From positions 620,001 to 684,000 of the forward strand of contig NZ_JBDZDQ010000002.1 of the NCBI RefSeq assembly GCF_040049295.1: 64,000 bases of DNA, written 5' to 3'. The notes beneath the pieces are model-generated. The model searched no databases and was not told where the DNA came from. It saw only the letters and a list, made by a program, of their open reading frames with translations. This document shows positions 16,705 to 25,460 of the stretch, one piece after another; the stretch's first letter is position 1; each line of letters begins with the position of its first letter. The translations under genes and the position numbers were made by a program. This DNA is from Sphingomonas sp. KR3-1 (GTDB lineage: Bacteria; Pseudomonadota; Alphaproteobacteria; Sphingomonadales; Sphingomonadaceae).

Positions 16705-17610
16705 TCAAGCGCGTGCGAGCGGCATGGTCACGCAATGCAGTCCGCCGCCGCACGCCGCGAATTCCGATATGTCGACCGGAACGGTTTCGAAGCCCGACCG
16801 CCATAGCAGCGCCTCGAGCCGCGTCTCTCCTTTGGCGACGAGCACGGTCTGCCCGTCCAGCGACAGGATGTTGCAGCCGAGCTGGCGCGATTCCGCCGGC
16901 AGTACGGGGAGGATATGGATGCCGCGCGCCTCGAGCGCTCGGAGAAATTCCTGCGGCAATGCGTCGATGCAAGCCAGCGCTGTGCGCGCATCGACCATGC
17001 AGAAGATGGTGTCGAGATGGAGATGATAGGCGTCGAAAGGACATAGCAGGACGTCCCAGCCATGCGTCCGGAACAGCGCCGCCAGCGTCTCGGCACCAGC
17101 GAGGCTGGTGCGTTCGCCGGACCAGCCGATGATCGCGAGACCGTCGCGCGCGACGCAGACGTCGCCACCCTCGACCGTGCCGCGCTCGATCCGGCGCACC
17201 GGGCCGGCGTCGAGTTCCGAAAGATAGCGCGCGACATGATCGACTTCGCGGCGGCGATGACCCAGCGCCGGATTGAGCAGCACCGGCCCCCAGGGCGTGA
17301 CGACCGCGGAGTCGCGGGTGAAGCACAGGTCGGGGAGGCCGGGCAGGGGATCGAGCATATGGCAGCGCACCGCGTGCCGCTCGAGCGCGGCGCGCAGGTC
17401 GCGGTGCTGCGCAAGCGCCTTGTGCGTGTCCGTCTCGAATCCCCGGTCTAGGCTCTCGCGCGTGACCGAGCAGCACGGCACCGGGCTGAGATGAGCAGGT
17501 GCGCACAGCAGCACGTCGGTGAGGCGGTCGCTTTCGCAGCGGACCGACCAGCGCGGCGCATCGCGGCGCGAGGCAAGGCCGGCGGGGATATTCAGAAACT
17601 CGGGCTTCAT
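16705..17610 (-). CDS. Dimethylarginine dimethylaminohydrolase-like (arginine deiminase superfamily) hydrolase
   Basis: 301 residues. The guanidine-modifying fold is recognisable from DLCFTRDSAVVTPWG (about 96-110), the acidic RGTVEGGDVCV (about 142-152), the catalytic His in FDAYHLHLDTIF (about 192-203), and the nucleophilic Cys close to the C-terminus in CGGGLHCVTMPLA. All three catalytic positions are present. Family members hydrolyse methylarginines to citrulline, deiminate arginine, or transfer amidino groups. Closest by eye is the DDAH-like branch, but the substrate is not proven. No arginine-pathway neighbours; it stands alone between a DUF6894-like gene and katE. Confidence 0.8.
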   Translation of the reverse strand: MKPEFLNIPAGLASRRDAPRWSVRCESDRLTDVLLCAPAHLSPVPCCSVTRESLDRGFETDTHKALAQHRDLRAALERHAVRCHMLDPLPGLPDLCFTRDSAVVTPWGPVLLNPALGHRRREVDHVARYLSELDAGPVRRIERGTVEGGDVCVARDGLAIIGWSGERTSLAGAETLAALFRTHGWDVLLCPFDAYHLHLDTIFCMVDARTALACIDALPQEFLRALEARGIHILPVLPAESRQLGCNILSLDGQTVLVAKGETRLEALLWRSGFETVPVDISEFAACGGGLHCVTMPLARA

Positions 17611-17710
17611 GGGGCCTCATTGGATTGCCGCGCCGGGGCAAGGGGCGCATCGTTCGCGTTGCCGGCGGCGACGCCCTCGGCCCGTGCCGGGGCGCCGCCG
17701 TGCGACCGGG

Positions 17711-19846
17711 CTATTTCGCCTGCTGGGCGTCCGCGTCGAGATCGACCGCCAACTCGCGCGGCCAGTGACGCAGCGCTCCGCACGCCGCGACGAACGCCTT
17801 GGCGTCCGCTGCCTTGGCAAGCGAAACGAAGGCTTCGTCGCGATCGGCCTCACCGATGCCGGCCTTGGCGAGCAGCGGTGCCGCTTCCTCGGTGAACCCG
17901 ATGAACTTCAGGTGGCCGAACGCATCGGCGACGAAATCGCGTGCCGCGCCGTCGCGCGCCAGCCGCGCCGCGCCGTCCGCCGAGAGCACGAGTGCCACCG
18001 CGTCATAGAGTACCGAAGGCCCGCCATCGAGCTTCTGCTTGCCCTCGAACAGGGTCCCGTCGTCGAGCGTCACGCCGCCGATCCGGGGCGTGATCACCTC
18101 ATAGGTGGCGGGGAGCGCCTCGATCGCCTTGGCGAGGGCATTGACCAGCGCGGCCGATGCGCCGTCGCTGACCAGGATGCCGAGCTTGCGGCCGGCGAAG
18201 CTGCCGGGCGCGCGCTTGACGATGCTGAGTGCGTCCGAAGGCGCGAGGTCATCGCGCGGCTTGACCGCGGGCTTGGCGGCTGGCGGCAGCTTGGGAAGCG
18301 CGAGCCCGGTCGCGACGGTGGTCGCAAGGGTATCGTCAATATTGCGCAGATGTCCGACGATCTTCTCGCGGATGTCGACGCGCACGCATTTGGAGAGCTC
18401 GAACACCAGCGCATCGCCGATATGCTTCTGCTCGATCGGCGTCTGGCTGATGAAGAACTGGCGCGCCTGGCTGTAATGGTCGGCAAAACTTTCGGACCGC
18501 AGCCGTACCTTCTCGCCCATCTCGGGCTCGGCGAAGTGGCGATAGCCGGCCTCCGGGTCCTCGCGCGGGCCGCCCCAGCTATTGGGTTCGTAATTGGCGC
18601 GCCCCTTGGGGTTGCGCATCGCCATGTGCCCGTCCTGCTGGAAATTATGGACCGGGCAGCCGCGCGGCTGGTTGATCGGAATATGGGTGAAGTTGGGCGA
18701 GCCCAGGCGCTTGAGCTGGGTGTCGAGATAGGAGAAGTTGCGGCCCTGGAGCAGCGGGTCGTTCGAGAAGCCGATGCCCGGCACGACATTCTGCGTGCAG
18801 AAGGCAACCTGCTCGGTCTCGGCGAAGAAATTGTCGACGAGATTGTCGAGCACGAACTCGCCGATGATCCGAACCGGCACCTGTTCCTCGGGAATGATCT
18901 TGGTCGGGTCGAGCACGTCGAACTCGAACGCTTCGGCGAACTTGTCGTCGAACAGCTGCACGCCGAAGTCCCAGACCGGCGGCGTGCCCATGTCGATCGC
19001 GTCCCACAGGTCGCGGCGGTGGAAGTCGGGATCGGCACCGTTGATCTTGACCGCTTCGTTCCAGACGACCGACTGCAGCCCGAGGCGCGGCTTGAAGTGG
19101 AACTTGACGAAGGTCGACTTGCCCTTGGCATTGATCAGCCGGAAGGTGTGGACGCCGAAGCCTTCCATGAACCGGTAAGACCGCGGGATCGCGCGGTCCG
19201 ACATGGTCCACATGATCATGTGCATCGCCTCGGGGGTCAGGCTGATAAAGTCCCAGAAATTGTCGTGCGCGGTCTGCGCCTGCGGGAATTCGCGGTCCGG
19301 CGCGGGCTTGGCGGCATGGACCAGATCGGGGAACTTGATCGCGTCCTGGATGAAGAAGACCGGGATATTGTTGCCGACCAGGTCCCAATTGCCCTGCTTC
19401 GTATAGAATTTGCAGGCAAAGCCGCGCACGTCGCGCGCGAGGTCCGCAGAGCCCTTGTTGCCGACCACGGTCGAGAAGCGCGTGAACATCGGCGTGCGCT
19501 CGCCGACTTCGCTGAGGATGCGCGCGGTGGTGAATTCCTCCAGCGATTCGGTCAGCGTGAAGGTGCCATGGACGCCGTAGCCGCGCGCATGGACGACGCG
19601 CTCGGGGATCCGCTCATGGTCGAAGTGGAAGATCTTCTCGCGGAAATGGAAATCCTCGAGCAGGGTCGCGCCGCGCGGCCCGGTCTTGAGACTGTTCTGG
19701 TCGTCCGCGACCGGAATGCCCTGCTGGGTCGTCAGCGTCTCGACGCCGTTGCCTGCCAGCTGGTGGAGCTCGCCGCCATTTCCGACCTTGGTCTCGATTT
19801 CTACGGGTTGCGGATCGACGATCTTGTCGTTGGTCGGTTTTACCAT
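17711..19846 (-). CDS. katE: Large-subunit monofunctional catalase (HPII/KatE type)
   Basis: 711 residues from the ATG at 19846 with GGAGGG in front. It detoxifies H2O2 using heme. The catalytic His is in [14 protein letters not shown] (about residue 86), the Asn in [17 protein letters not shown] (about 160), and the proximal heme Tyr region in [14 protein letters not shown] (about 375). The extra C-terminal flavodoxin-like (DJ-1/PfpI-type) domain of about 150 residues starts near residue 555 ([17 protein letters not shown]), giving the length of clade-2 KatE. Driven by a composite stress promoter (19873-19926), as expected for a stationary-phase/general-stress catalase. Confidence 0.96.
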   Translation of the reverse strand: MVKPTNDKIVDPQPVEIETKVGNGGELHQLAGNGVETLTTQQGIPVADDQNSLKTGPRGATLLEDFHFREKIFHFDHERIPERVVHARGYGVHGTFTLTESLEEFTTARILSEVGERTPMFTRFSTVVGNKGSADLARDVRGFACKFYTKQGNWDLVGNNIPVFFIQDAIKFPDLVHAAKPAPDREFPQAQTAHDNFWDFISLTPEAMHMIMWTMSDRAIPRSYRFMEGFGVHTFRLINAKGKSTFVKFHFKPRLGLQSVVWNEAVKINGADPDFHRRDLWDAIDMGTPPVWDFGVQLFDDKFAEAFEFDVLDPTKIIPEEQVPVRIIGEFVLDNLVDNFFAETEQVAFCTQNVVPGIGFSNDPLLQGRNFSYLDTQLKRLGSPNFTHIPINQPRGCPVHNFQQDGHMAMRNPKGRANYEPNSWGGPREDPEAGYRHFAEPEMGEKVRLRSESFADHYSQARQFFISQTPIEQKHIGDALVFELSKCVRVDIREKIVGHLRNIDDTLATTVATGLALPKLPPAAKPAVKPRDDLAPSDALSIVKRAPGSFAGRKLGILVSDGASAALVNALAKAIEALPATYEVITPRIGGVTLDDGTLFEGKQKLDGGPSVLYDAVALVLSADGAARLARDGAARDFVADAFGHLKFIGFTEEAAPLLAKAGIGEADRDEAFVSLAKAADAKAFVAACGALRHWPRELAVDLDADAQQAK

Positions 19847-19872
19847 GATGCCCTCCAGTTGGTATTTGCCCC

Positions 19873-19926
19873 AACCCGCCGGAGTGCCCGAAGTTGCCCT
19901 ATCTTTTCGAACCTTAACTTCAGTTA
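19873..19926 (-). promoter_or_regulatory. Composite stress promoter of katE
   Basis: On the minus strand, GCAAC (19897-19893), 16 bases and GGTT (19876-19873). The palindrome TAAC-N4-GTTA is at 19915-19926, 17 bases upstream of the -35. The palindrome overlaps the stop codon (19924-19926) of the frame-restored mscS gene. Confidence 0.6.
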
Positions 19927-19948
19927 TGACGATTTGGACGGCGCGGCC

Positions 19949-21073
19949 TCAAGGGGGGCGGCCTTCTCCGCGATCAGGTTGACCGTCGTCGGATAGGCGA
20001 AGGCCGATGTCGCGTTGCCGGAAGCGCGCGAGCACTGCGGCCGCGACATTGTCGCGCGCATCGGCCGGGAAGTCGGTCTCGACCGATTCGAACTCGAGAT
20101 CGTAGCTGAGGCCGGCGTCGGAGAAGCCGTTGAGCCCGCCATGGACCAGGACATAGCCCTCGCTCTCGACGGCTTCCTTGAGCAAAGCGGGCAGCGACCG
20201 CACCAGCTCGGGATCGGTCGTGTAGCCGAGATGGAAGTCGAACTTGAAACGGTTGCGCGCGCGCCTGGTGGTGTTGAGGATCTCGAAGTCGAGCAGCTTG
20301 CGATTGGCGATGATCCGCTCTTCGCCATTGCCGCCGCGAATGCGGGTCGACTTGAGCCCGATCGCCTCGACCGTGCCGGACCCCGACCCCTTGTCGTAGG
20401 AAATGGAGTCGCCGAGCCGGAACGGCCGATCGAAGATGATGGCGAGCGCCGCGAACAGGTCGGCGAACACGCCTTGTGCGGCCAAGCCGATCGCGATGCC
20501 GCCGACGCCGAGCCCGGCGATCAGGCCGGTGACGTTGACGCCGAGATTGCTGAGCACCAGCACGACCGAGATGGCGAACAGCGCGATCGTGACCAGCAGC
20601 CGGATGATGCCTAGCGCGCTGGCCAGGCCATGGTCATGGCCGGGGTCGGCGCGGGTGCGGTGCTCGATCGCGCCGAAGATGATTTCGCGCGCCCAGATCG
20701 CGGCCTGGAACACCGCGACGATGGTGAACAGGAAAACGATGGTCGCATGGATGATCGGCGGAGCGTCGGCATAGCCGATCACCAATCGCGCCGCGGTCAT
20801 CCCCATGAAGAGGGTGCCGGTCTTCGCCAGCGCGCGGCCGATAATGCTATACCAGGTGGCGACACCTTCGCCGCGCTTGCACAGCCGCACGGCCCAGCCG
20901 CGCAACAGCAGGAGGAGGCCGAAGATCGCGACCCCGACGGCTATGGCGATTGCGATCGCCAGCCAGTGCGCGGTGAACCAAGCGGCTGCGTCGGCAGCCG
21001 CGCCGCGGGTCTGGGCGATGAGGTCGCCGCGACGCAGGTTTGCGATTGGTCCGGCAAGGTTCTGGTTGGGCAT
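19949..21073 (-). CDS. Mechanosensitive ion channel of the MscS family, apparent C-terminal frameshift
   Basis: 374 residues as read. Four or five hydrophobic segments precede the MscS domain. The pore helix is Gly/Ala-rich (LIAGLGVGGIAIGLAAQGVFADLFAAL, about 205-231), followed by the beta domain IIFDRPFRLGDSISYDKGSGSGTVEAIGLKSTRIR. MscS channels release solutes at hypo-osmotic shock. The last about 18 residues (LRLSDDGQPDRGEGRPP) are unlike the family. Removing one base in the GG at 20002-20003 restores the typical ending IGFAYPTTVNLIAEK... with a stop at 19924-19926. This is either a sequencing error or a recent natural frameshift. The core channel is intact either way. Confidence 0.85.
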   Translation of the reverse strand: MPNQNLAGPIANLRRGDLIAQTRGAAADAAAWFTAHWLAIAIAIAVGVAIFGLLLLLRGWAVRLCKRGEGVATWYSIIGRALAKTGTLFMGMTAARLVIGYADAPPIIHATIVFLFTIVAVFQAAIWAREIIFGAIEHRTRADPGHDHGLASALGIIRLLVTIALFAISVVLVLSNLGVNVTGLIAGLGVGGIAIGLAAQGVFADLFAALAIIFDRPFRLGDSISYDKGSGSGTVEAIGLKSTRIRGGNGEERIIANRKLLDFEILNTTRRARNRFKFDFHLGYTTDPELVRSLPALLKEAVESEGYVLVHGGLNGFSDAGLSYDLEFESVETDFPADARDNVAAAVLARFRQRDIGLRLSDDGQPDRGEGRPP

Positions 21074-21154
21074 CCGGGACCAAAGCCGCGACCTCGATCG
21101 CGGTTCCGGCCGGTTTTGTGCGGCGCGGGAATAAACGCGTGCCGGAAGTCGGGG

Positions 21155-21553
21155 CTAGGCCGTCGTGCGGACGCTTGCCAGCCCTTCAAACGTGGCGCGC
21201 ACGTTCGGGGAAGCGCCCGCGACGAGCGACGAGACCTGGGCTAGGAACGCCTCTGCTTCGTCCCCGGCCTGGCGCTCAGCCATTGCCCAGCTGCCGAACT
21301 CGCGTTGCTCGATCGAGCGATCCGACAGGATGACGATTGCGCGGTGCCGGCGATCCTCGCGGATGCGATCCAGCGTCGTGGCGAGCTGCGGATCCTCGCC
21401 CTCGATGGCTTGCAGGAAGCGCTTGCCGTCGAAAAACAGCAGGCCGGTGATGCCGTCGCGGCGGTTGTTGGCCTTCGAAGCTGCCAGAATCTCGCGCAGT
21501 GCGGCGGTACCGACCTCGCCTGTCGCAGTGCTGATATAGACGATCTGACGCAT
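21155..21553 (-). CDS. BLUF-domain blue-light photoreceptor protein
   Basis: 132 residues, essentially a stand-alone BLUF domain. The FAD-binding and signalling residues are visible: Tyr 6 (QIVYIS), Asn 30 (KANNRRDGITGLLFFDG), Gln near residue 48 in FLQAIEGED, and the Trp/Met segment FGSWAMAE near residue 90. No output domain is fused, so it must signal by protein contact, as in short BLUF proteins such as SyPixD and YcgF-like families. It is 128 bp downstream of the hybrid histidine kinase on the same strand, a possible partner (inference). Confidence 0.92.
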   Translation of the reverse strand: MRQIVYISTATGEVGTAALREILAASKANNRRDGITGLLFFDGKRFLQAIEGEDPQLATTLDRIREDRRHRAIVILSDRSIEQREFGSWAMAERQAGDEAEAFLAQVSSLVAGASPNVRATFEGLASVRTTA

Positions 21554-21681
21554 GCAATCCTCTTACCGGGTTGCGCTAGGCTTAGGGCTAACCCGTTATA
21601 AACTGGTGAAAACGCGCATGCGCGTTGGCGCCTCTACTATCGGGCTCGAGAGCGAGCCGCAGATCGCGGTAGGCCGCAACC

Positions 21682-24669
21682 TCAGGCGGACGGCAAGGGC
21701 AACAGGATCGACAGGCTTTCGGCCAGCTCGGCATTGCGGAATGGCTTGGTCAAGCGGGCGATGTCGGGATCGACGCCTTCGGCTTCTGCATAGCCGGAGA
21801 CGATGAGCACCGGCAGGTCCGGCCGCATGGCCTTGAGCTCGCGCGCGAGCTGGGCGCCGCTCATGCCCGGCATGAGATGGTCGGTGACGACGAGGTTCGG
21901 GGTGAGCCCGGTCCCGAGCAGCGCCAGCGCTTCCTCCGCGGAGCTTGCTTCGGTCACCTGGTAGCCGAGATCCACCAGCATGTCGGCGGTGCTCATCCGC
22001 ACCAGCTCCTCATCGTCGACCAGCAGCGCGACGCCGCGCGACTTCACGACCAGAGTCTGCGCCGGTTCCTGCTCCGGGCTTCCCGGGGCGATGGCGCTGA
22101 TCGGCAGCCAGAGCATGATAGCCGTGCCCGCGCCGGGTTCGCTTTCGATCGTCATCCCGCCACCGAGCTGGGCGGCCAGTCCATGCACCATCGACAGGCC
22201 GAGGCCGGTGCCCTTGCCGAGCCCCTTGGTCGAGAAAAAAGGTTCGGTCGCGCGCTGAAGCGTCGCTTCGTCCATGCCGACGCCGGTGTCGGTGACGGTG
22301 AGGCACACATAATGTCCTTGGGCCAGGCCCGCGGCATGCTGGACGCGAATGCTTTCGCGATGCGCGGCAATCCTGAGCTCGCCGCCCTTGGGCATCGCGT
22401 CGCGCGCATTTACCGCAAGGTTGAGCAGCGCCATCTCGAGCTGATTCACATCCGCGCGCGCCGGCGGCAGGTCCTTTGCGAGGTCGACCCGGACATCGAT
22501 CGTCGGACCCAGCGTCGAGCTGAGCAGTCCGACCATCCCTTCGACGAGCAACGCAACATCGACCGCGGTCGGCTGAAGTGGCTGGCGGCGGGCAAAGGCG
22601 AGCAGGCGCTGCACGAGCGTCTTGGCGCGCTCGGCCGACTGGAGCGCGCCGTCGATCAGGCGCCGCTCGCGTTCGCTGCCGACATTCTTGCGCACCAGCA
22701 TGTCGAGCGAGCCGATGATCGGGGTGAGAAGATTGTTGAAGTCGTGGGCGACGCCGCCGGTCAGGCTGCCCATCGCCTCCATCTTCTGGCTTTGGCGCAG
22801 CGCTTCCTGCGCCTTCTCCAGTTCCGCCTCGCGGGCCTTGGCGTGGCTGAGATCGCGTCCGACGGCAATGAAGTTGAGGCCGTCCGGCTCGGGCGCGACC
22901 GTCCATTCGATCGGCTTCCAGCCGCCGTCGCTGGTGCTGATGCGATTCTCGAAGCGGGTGGGCTGACGTGTCTCCGCCATGCGCCCGATTGTCGCCAGGG
23001 TAGGCGGCGCATCCTCGGGATGCATGAAGGTCGCATAGCCGCGCGTCAGCAACTCGTGTTCGCTCCAGCCCAGCACCTGCGTCCAGGCCGGGCTGACCGC
23101 CGACATCATGCCCGTGTAATCGGCGCGTGCGAGCATGTCCTGCGACAGGTTCCACAACCGGTCGCGCTCTGCGGATTTGGCCGCAACCTGCGCCGCCAGC
23201 GTCTCGTTGAGCTCGCGCAGCCGTGCCTCGCTTGCCCTGAGGGCATGTTCGCCGCGCGCGCGCTCGACGGCGTTGCGCGTCCGGTCCGCGAACTCCCGGA
23301 TCAGCGCGAGATCGGCCTCGCTCCAGTTGCGGACCTCGCCATGGTTGACGAAGAATACTGCGACGAGACGGCCCTGCTCGAGGACCGGCGCATTGACGAA
23401 CGCGCAGGAGTTTTTGGCTGCCAGCGCTTCGACGGCGCCGGACGTGCGGGGATCGGCGCGGACATTCGGGATGACGATGTACTCGCCCCGCTTCAGGTCG
23501 TCGATGAACGAGCCATAGTCGCGCAGCGACAGGGTTCCGGCGAGCGTATCGACCCCAGGCGCGGTCCAGTCGCGCTCGACATGGAGCGTCTCGGCATCGT
23601 GATCGATCGCGGCATAGCCAACACGGGCATTGCCAAGCGTCCGCCCAAGGACCTCGGCCGCAGCATATCCGATATCGGCGGGATCCGTCAGGTCCCGGAT
23701 CGCCAGGGTCAGCTCCGCCAGTGCGAGGCGATAGACCTCCGCCGCCTTGCGCCCGGTGATATCGAGCACAGTCCCCGCAACGCGCAGGCATTGCCCGGAG
23801 GCGTCGAACACGCCGCGGCCCTTGGCGGCGACCCACCGCACCAGGCCGTCCTCCTTGCCGATCGTGCGATATTCGACATCGTAGAGCGCACGGACTTCCG
23901 GATCGGCGGCGGCGAGATAAGCGATGGTCGTCGCTTCGCGATCGTCGGGATGGAGGCCGCTGTAGAAGTCGTCGAGCGTGACCGGCACGTCCGGAGAGAT
24001 GCCGAACATCGCCTTGGTGCGCGCGGGCCAGATCAGACGGTCGTTGACGATATCGACGTCCCAGAAGCCGACCTCGGCATTGTCGACCGCCAGGTGCAGG
24101 CGCGCTTCGCCCTCGCGAAGCTCGGCCTCGGCGCGGTCGCGCGCCTGTGCGAGCCGCGCATTCTCGATCGCGATAGTCGCGAGCCGGGCCAGGCTCTCGA
24201 GCCGCTCGACCGTGCCCTGGTCGTGATCCGCCGGCGCGGACCAATAGGCGCCGAGCGCCGCGACCGGCTCGGGCCGCCCGATCGGCACCATGATGAGGCT
24301 GCGCACGAAGGTCTGGGCATAGGCCTTTTGCGGAATTCGGGAGTCGAGCCGGACATCGCGGATCGCGACCGTTTCGCGTTCGCGCATCGCCCAGCCGGAA
24401 ATGCAATCCGCCGCGGGAAAGCTCTGGCCCTGCCATAAGGGCGAGACCGCATCCTCGGCGACATAGGCGCAGCGGTCGCCGTCCTTGAGCGCGATGGCGA
24501 TGCCTTCGGCGCCGATTGCGGAGCGCGCCGTGTCGCGCAGGACCTGAATGACGTCCTCGAAGGAGTGCGCCGTAACCAGCCGTTCGCTGGCCTCGAGGAT
24601 GCGGGTTTGCCGGCTGGCGTCGCTGGCATGCGGCCCGGCATCGCTTGCAAAGGCCGCGGGCGAAGACAT
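21682..24669 (-). CDS. Hybrid sensor histidine kinase (GAF-PAS-GAF-PAS-HisKA-HATPase-REC)
   Basis: 995 residues from the ATG at 24669, chosen for the GGAGGATCC site just upstream; an ATG at 24705 has none. Order: GAF (about 25-170), PAS (about 185-305, VDNAEVGFWDVDI), second GAF (about 310-470), PAS (about 495-615), HisKA with phospho-acceptor His in GGVAHDFNNLLTPIIG (about 650), HATPase with N-box LLNLAVNARDAMPKGG and GTGLGLSMVHG, and a C-terminal receiver with DDEE and phospho-Asp in VVTDHLMPGMSG (about 930). No membrane segments, so it is a cytoplasmic sensor. The HDFNN H-box is typical of kinases with a C-terminal REC. Ligand unknown; light or redox input through GAF/PAS is conceivable. 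Confidence 0.9.
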   Translation of the reverse strand: MSSPAAFASDAGPHASDASRQTRILEASERLVTAHSFEDVIQVLRDTARSAIGAEGIAIALKDGDRCAYVAEDAVSPLWQGQSFPAADCISGWAMRERETVAIRDVRLDSRIPQKAYAQTFVRSLIMVPIGRPEPVAALGAYWSAPADHDQGTVERLESLARLATIAIENARLAQARDRAEAELREGEARLHLAVDNAEVGFWDVDIVNDRLIWPARTKAMFGISPDVPVTLDDFYSGLHPDDREATTIAYLAAADPEVRALYDVEYRTIGKEDGLVRWVAAKGRGVFDASGQCLRVAGTVLDITGRKAAEVYRLALAELTLAIRDLTDPADIGYAAAEVLGRTLGNARVGYAAIDHDAETLHVERDWTAPGVDTLAGTLSLRDYGSFIDDLKRGEYIVIPNVRADPRTSGAVEALAAKNSCAFVNAPVLEQGRLVAVFFVNHGEVRNWSEADLALIREFADRTRNAVERARGEHALRASEARLRELNETLAAQVAAKSAERDRLWNLSQDMLARADYTGMMSAVSPAWTQVLGWSEHELLTRGYATFMHPEDAPPTLATIGRMAETRQPTRFENRISTSDGGWKPIEWTVAPEPDGLNFIAVGRDLSHAKAREAELEKAQEALRQSQKMEAMGSLTGGVAHDFNNLLTPIIGSLDMLVRKNVGSERERRLIDGALQSAERAKTLVQRLLAFARRQPLQPTAVDVALLVEGMVGLLSSTLGPTIDVRVDLAKDLPPARADVNQLEMALLNLAVNARDAMPKGGELRIAAHRESIRVQHAAGLAQGHYVCLTVTDTGVGMDEATLQRATEPFFSTKGLGKGTGLGLSMVHGLAAQLGGGMTIESEPGAGTAIMLWLPISAIAPGSPEQEPAQTLVVKSRGVALLVDDEELVRMSTADMLVDLGYQVTEASSAEEALALLGTGLTPNLVVTDHLMPGMSGAQLARELKAMRPDLPVLIVSGYAEAEGVDPDIARLTKPFRNAELAESLSILLPLPSA

Positions 24670-24792
24670 CGGCGGATCCTCCGTGCTCTGAGTTTTCGAG
24701 GCCATAAGAAGGGTATAGAGTGCGTAGCCCCGCGCGTCATGCGCGACTTTTGGCCAGAGCTTCGCGCCGCGTCTCACCGATCGACGCGGCGA

Positions 24793-25062
24793 ACCGTCTA
24801 TCCCTTCGTTCTTGGCTCCGACGTCGCCGGCGAGGTTGCCGAGGTCGGCGCAGGCGTGACCCGGTTCGCGGTCGGCGATCGGGTGGTCGGCCATGCGGTC
24901 GGGTCCGACAAAGCGCGCAATTGCGCTGCCGAGGGCGCCTTCCAGAGCCATGTCGTGCTGCTCGCCCATATGACTGCGCCGCCGCCGGACGACCTGGCGT
25001 TCGAGGCGGCAGCGGTGCTGCCGCTCGCGGCCTCGACCGCGGCCTGCGGCCTTTTCCAGCGG
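24793..25062 (+). pseudogene. Remnant of an MDR-type alcohol/quinone dehydrogenase
   Basis: About 90 codons with clear homology to medium-chain dehydrogenases: YPFVLGSDVAGEVAEVG, VGDRVVGHAVG, FQSHVVLLAHMTAPPP, and FEAAAVLPLAASTAACGLFQRDL. The first about 50 residues of such an enzyme and everything after the catalytic-domain/Rossmann boundary (including the cofactor GxGxxG motif) are missing, and no start codon or ribosome site fits. It abuts the GC-rich leader of the conjugation module, so the rest was probably lost when that module inserted or rearranged. Confidence 0.7.
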
Positions 25063-25460
25063 GACCTGCGTAGGGTGTTTCCTGGGGCAGGGGCGGCAAG
25101 GGGCGGGGCGGCGCCTCGCGCGCTTGCGCGCGACCGCGTGCTACGCCGCACGATCGCCTGACGGCATGTGCGCCGCCGAGCCCTGCGGTCTCGGCCAAGG
25201 GTGACGCCCGCTGGCGCAGCGGCGGAGGCTGCTGTGCAGCCGAGTCTTTTATGTGCCTCTCCCGGCAAGCGGGAGGTGGCCGGCGCTCCCGGCTAGGCCC
25301 GCCGCGGCCGGCGGCAACCCCTCGCTACGCTCGCGGTGCTCCACTTCGTTGCGCCCTTCGGTGCCGCCCGCCGCTTCGCGCGGGCCTGGTCCGTCCGCTT
25401 CGCCGCCCACCCCCCGCTCTTGCGGGGAGGCATGGTGTTTTTGGCGGTGGGGAGCGTGCG
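25063..25460 (+). other. GC-rich leader upstream of ardC, no protein gene
   Basis: This 398-base stretch has no convincing coding region. It holds several short hairpins, for example CTCCCG/CGGGAG (25259-25275) and CCCCGC/GCGGGG with a TCTT loop (25412-25427). It also holds the phrase CTCCACTTCGTTGCGCCCT (25339-25357), which recurs with three or fewer changes at 29729-29748 in front of the DUF736 gene. A structured 5' leader or promoter region of the mobile module is inferred. Confidence 0.4.

Noticed and set aside
17519..19996. 825-codon open frame on the plus strand
   Set aside because: It is antisense to katE, has no family features or ribosome site, and results from the strong GC3 bias of katE.
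21586..21602. TAACCCGTTA near the BLUF gene as a stress palindrome
   Set aside because: The half-sites are separated by 2 rather than 4 bases and no EcfG-like core is positioned downstream.
21877..24438. 853-codon open frame on the plus strand opposite the hybrid kinase
   Set aside because: Antisense shadow of a gene with clear kinase motifs; no similarity to any family.
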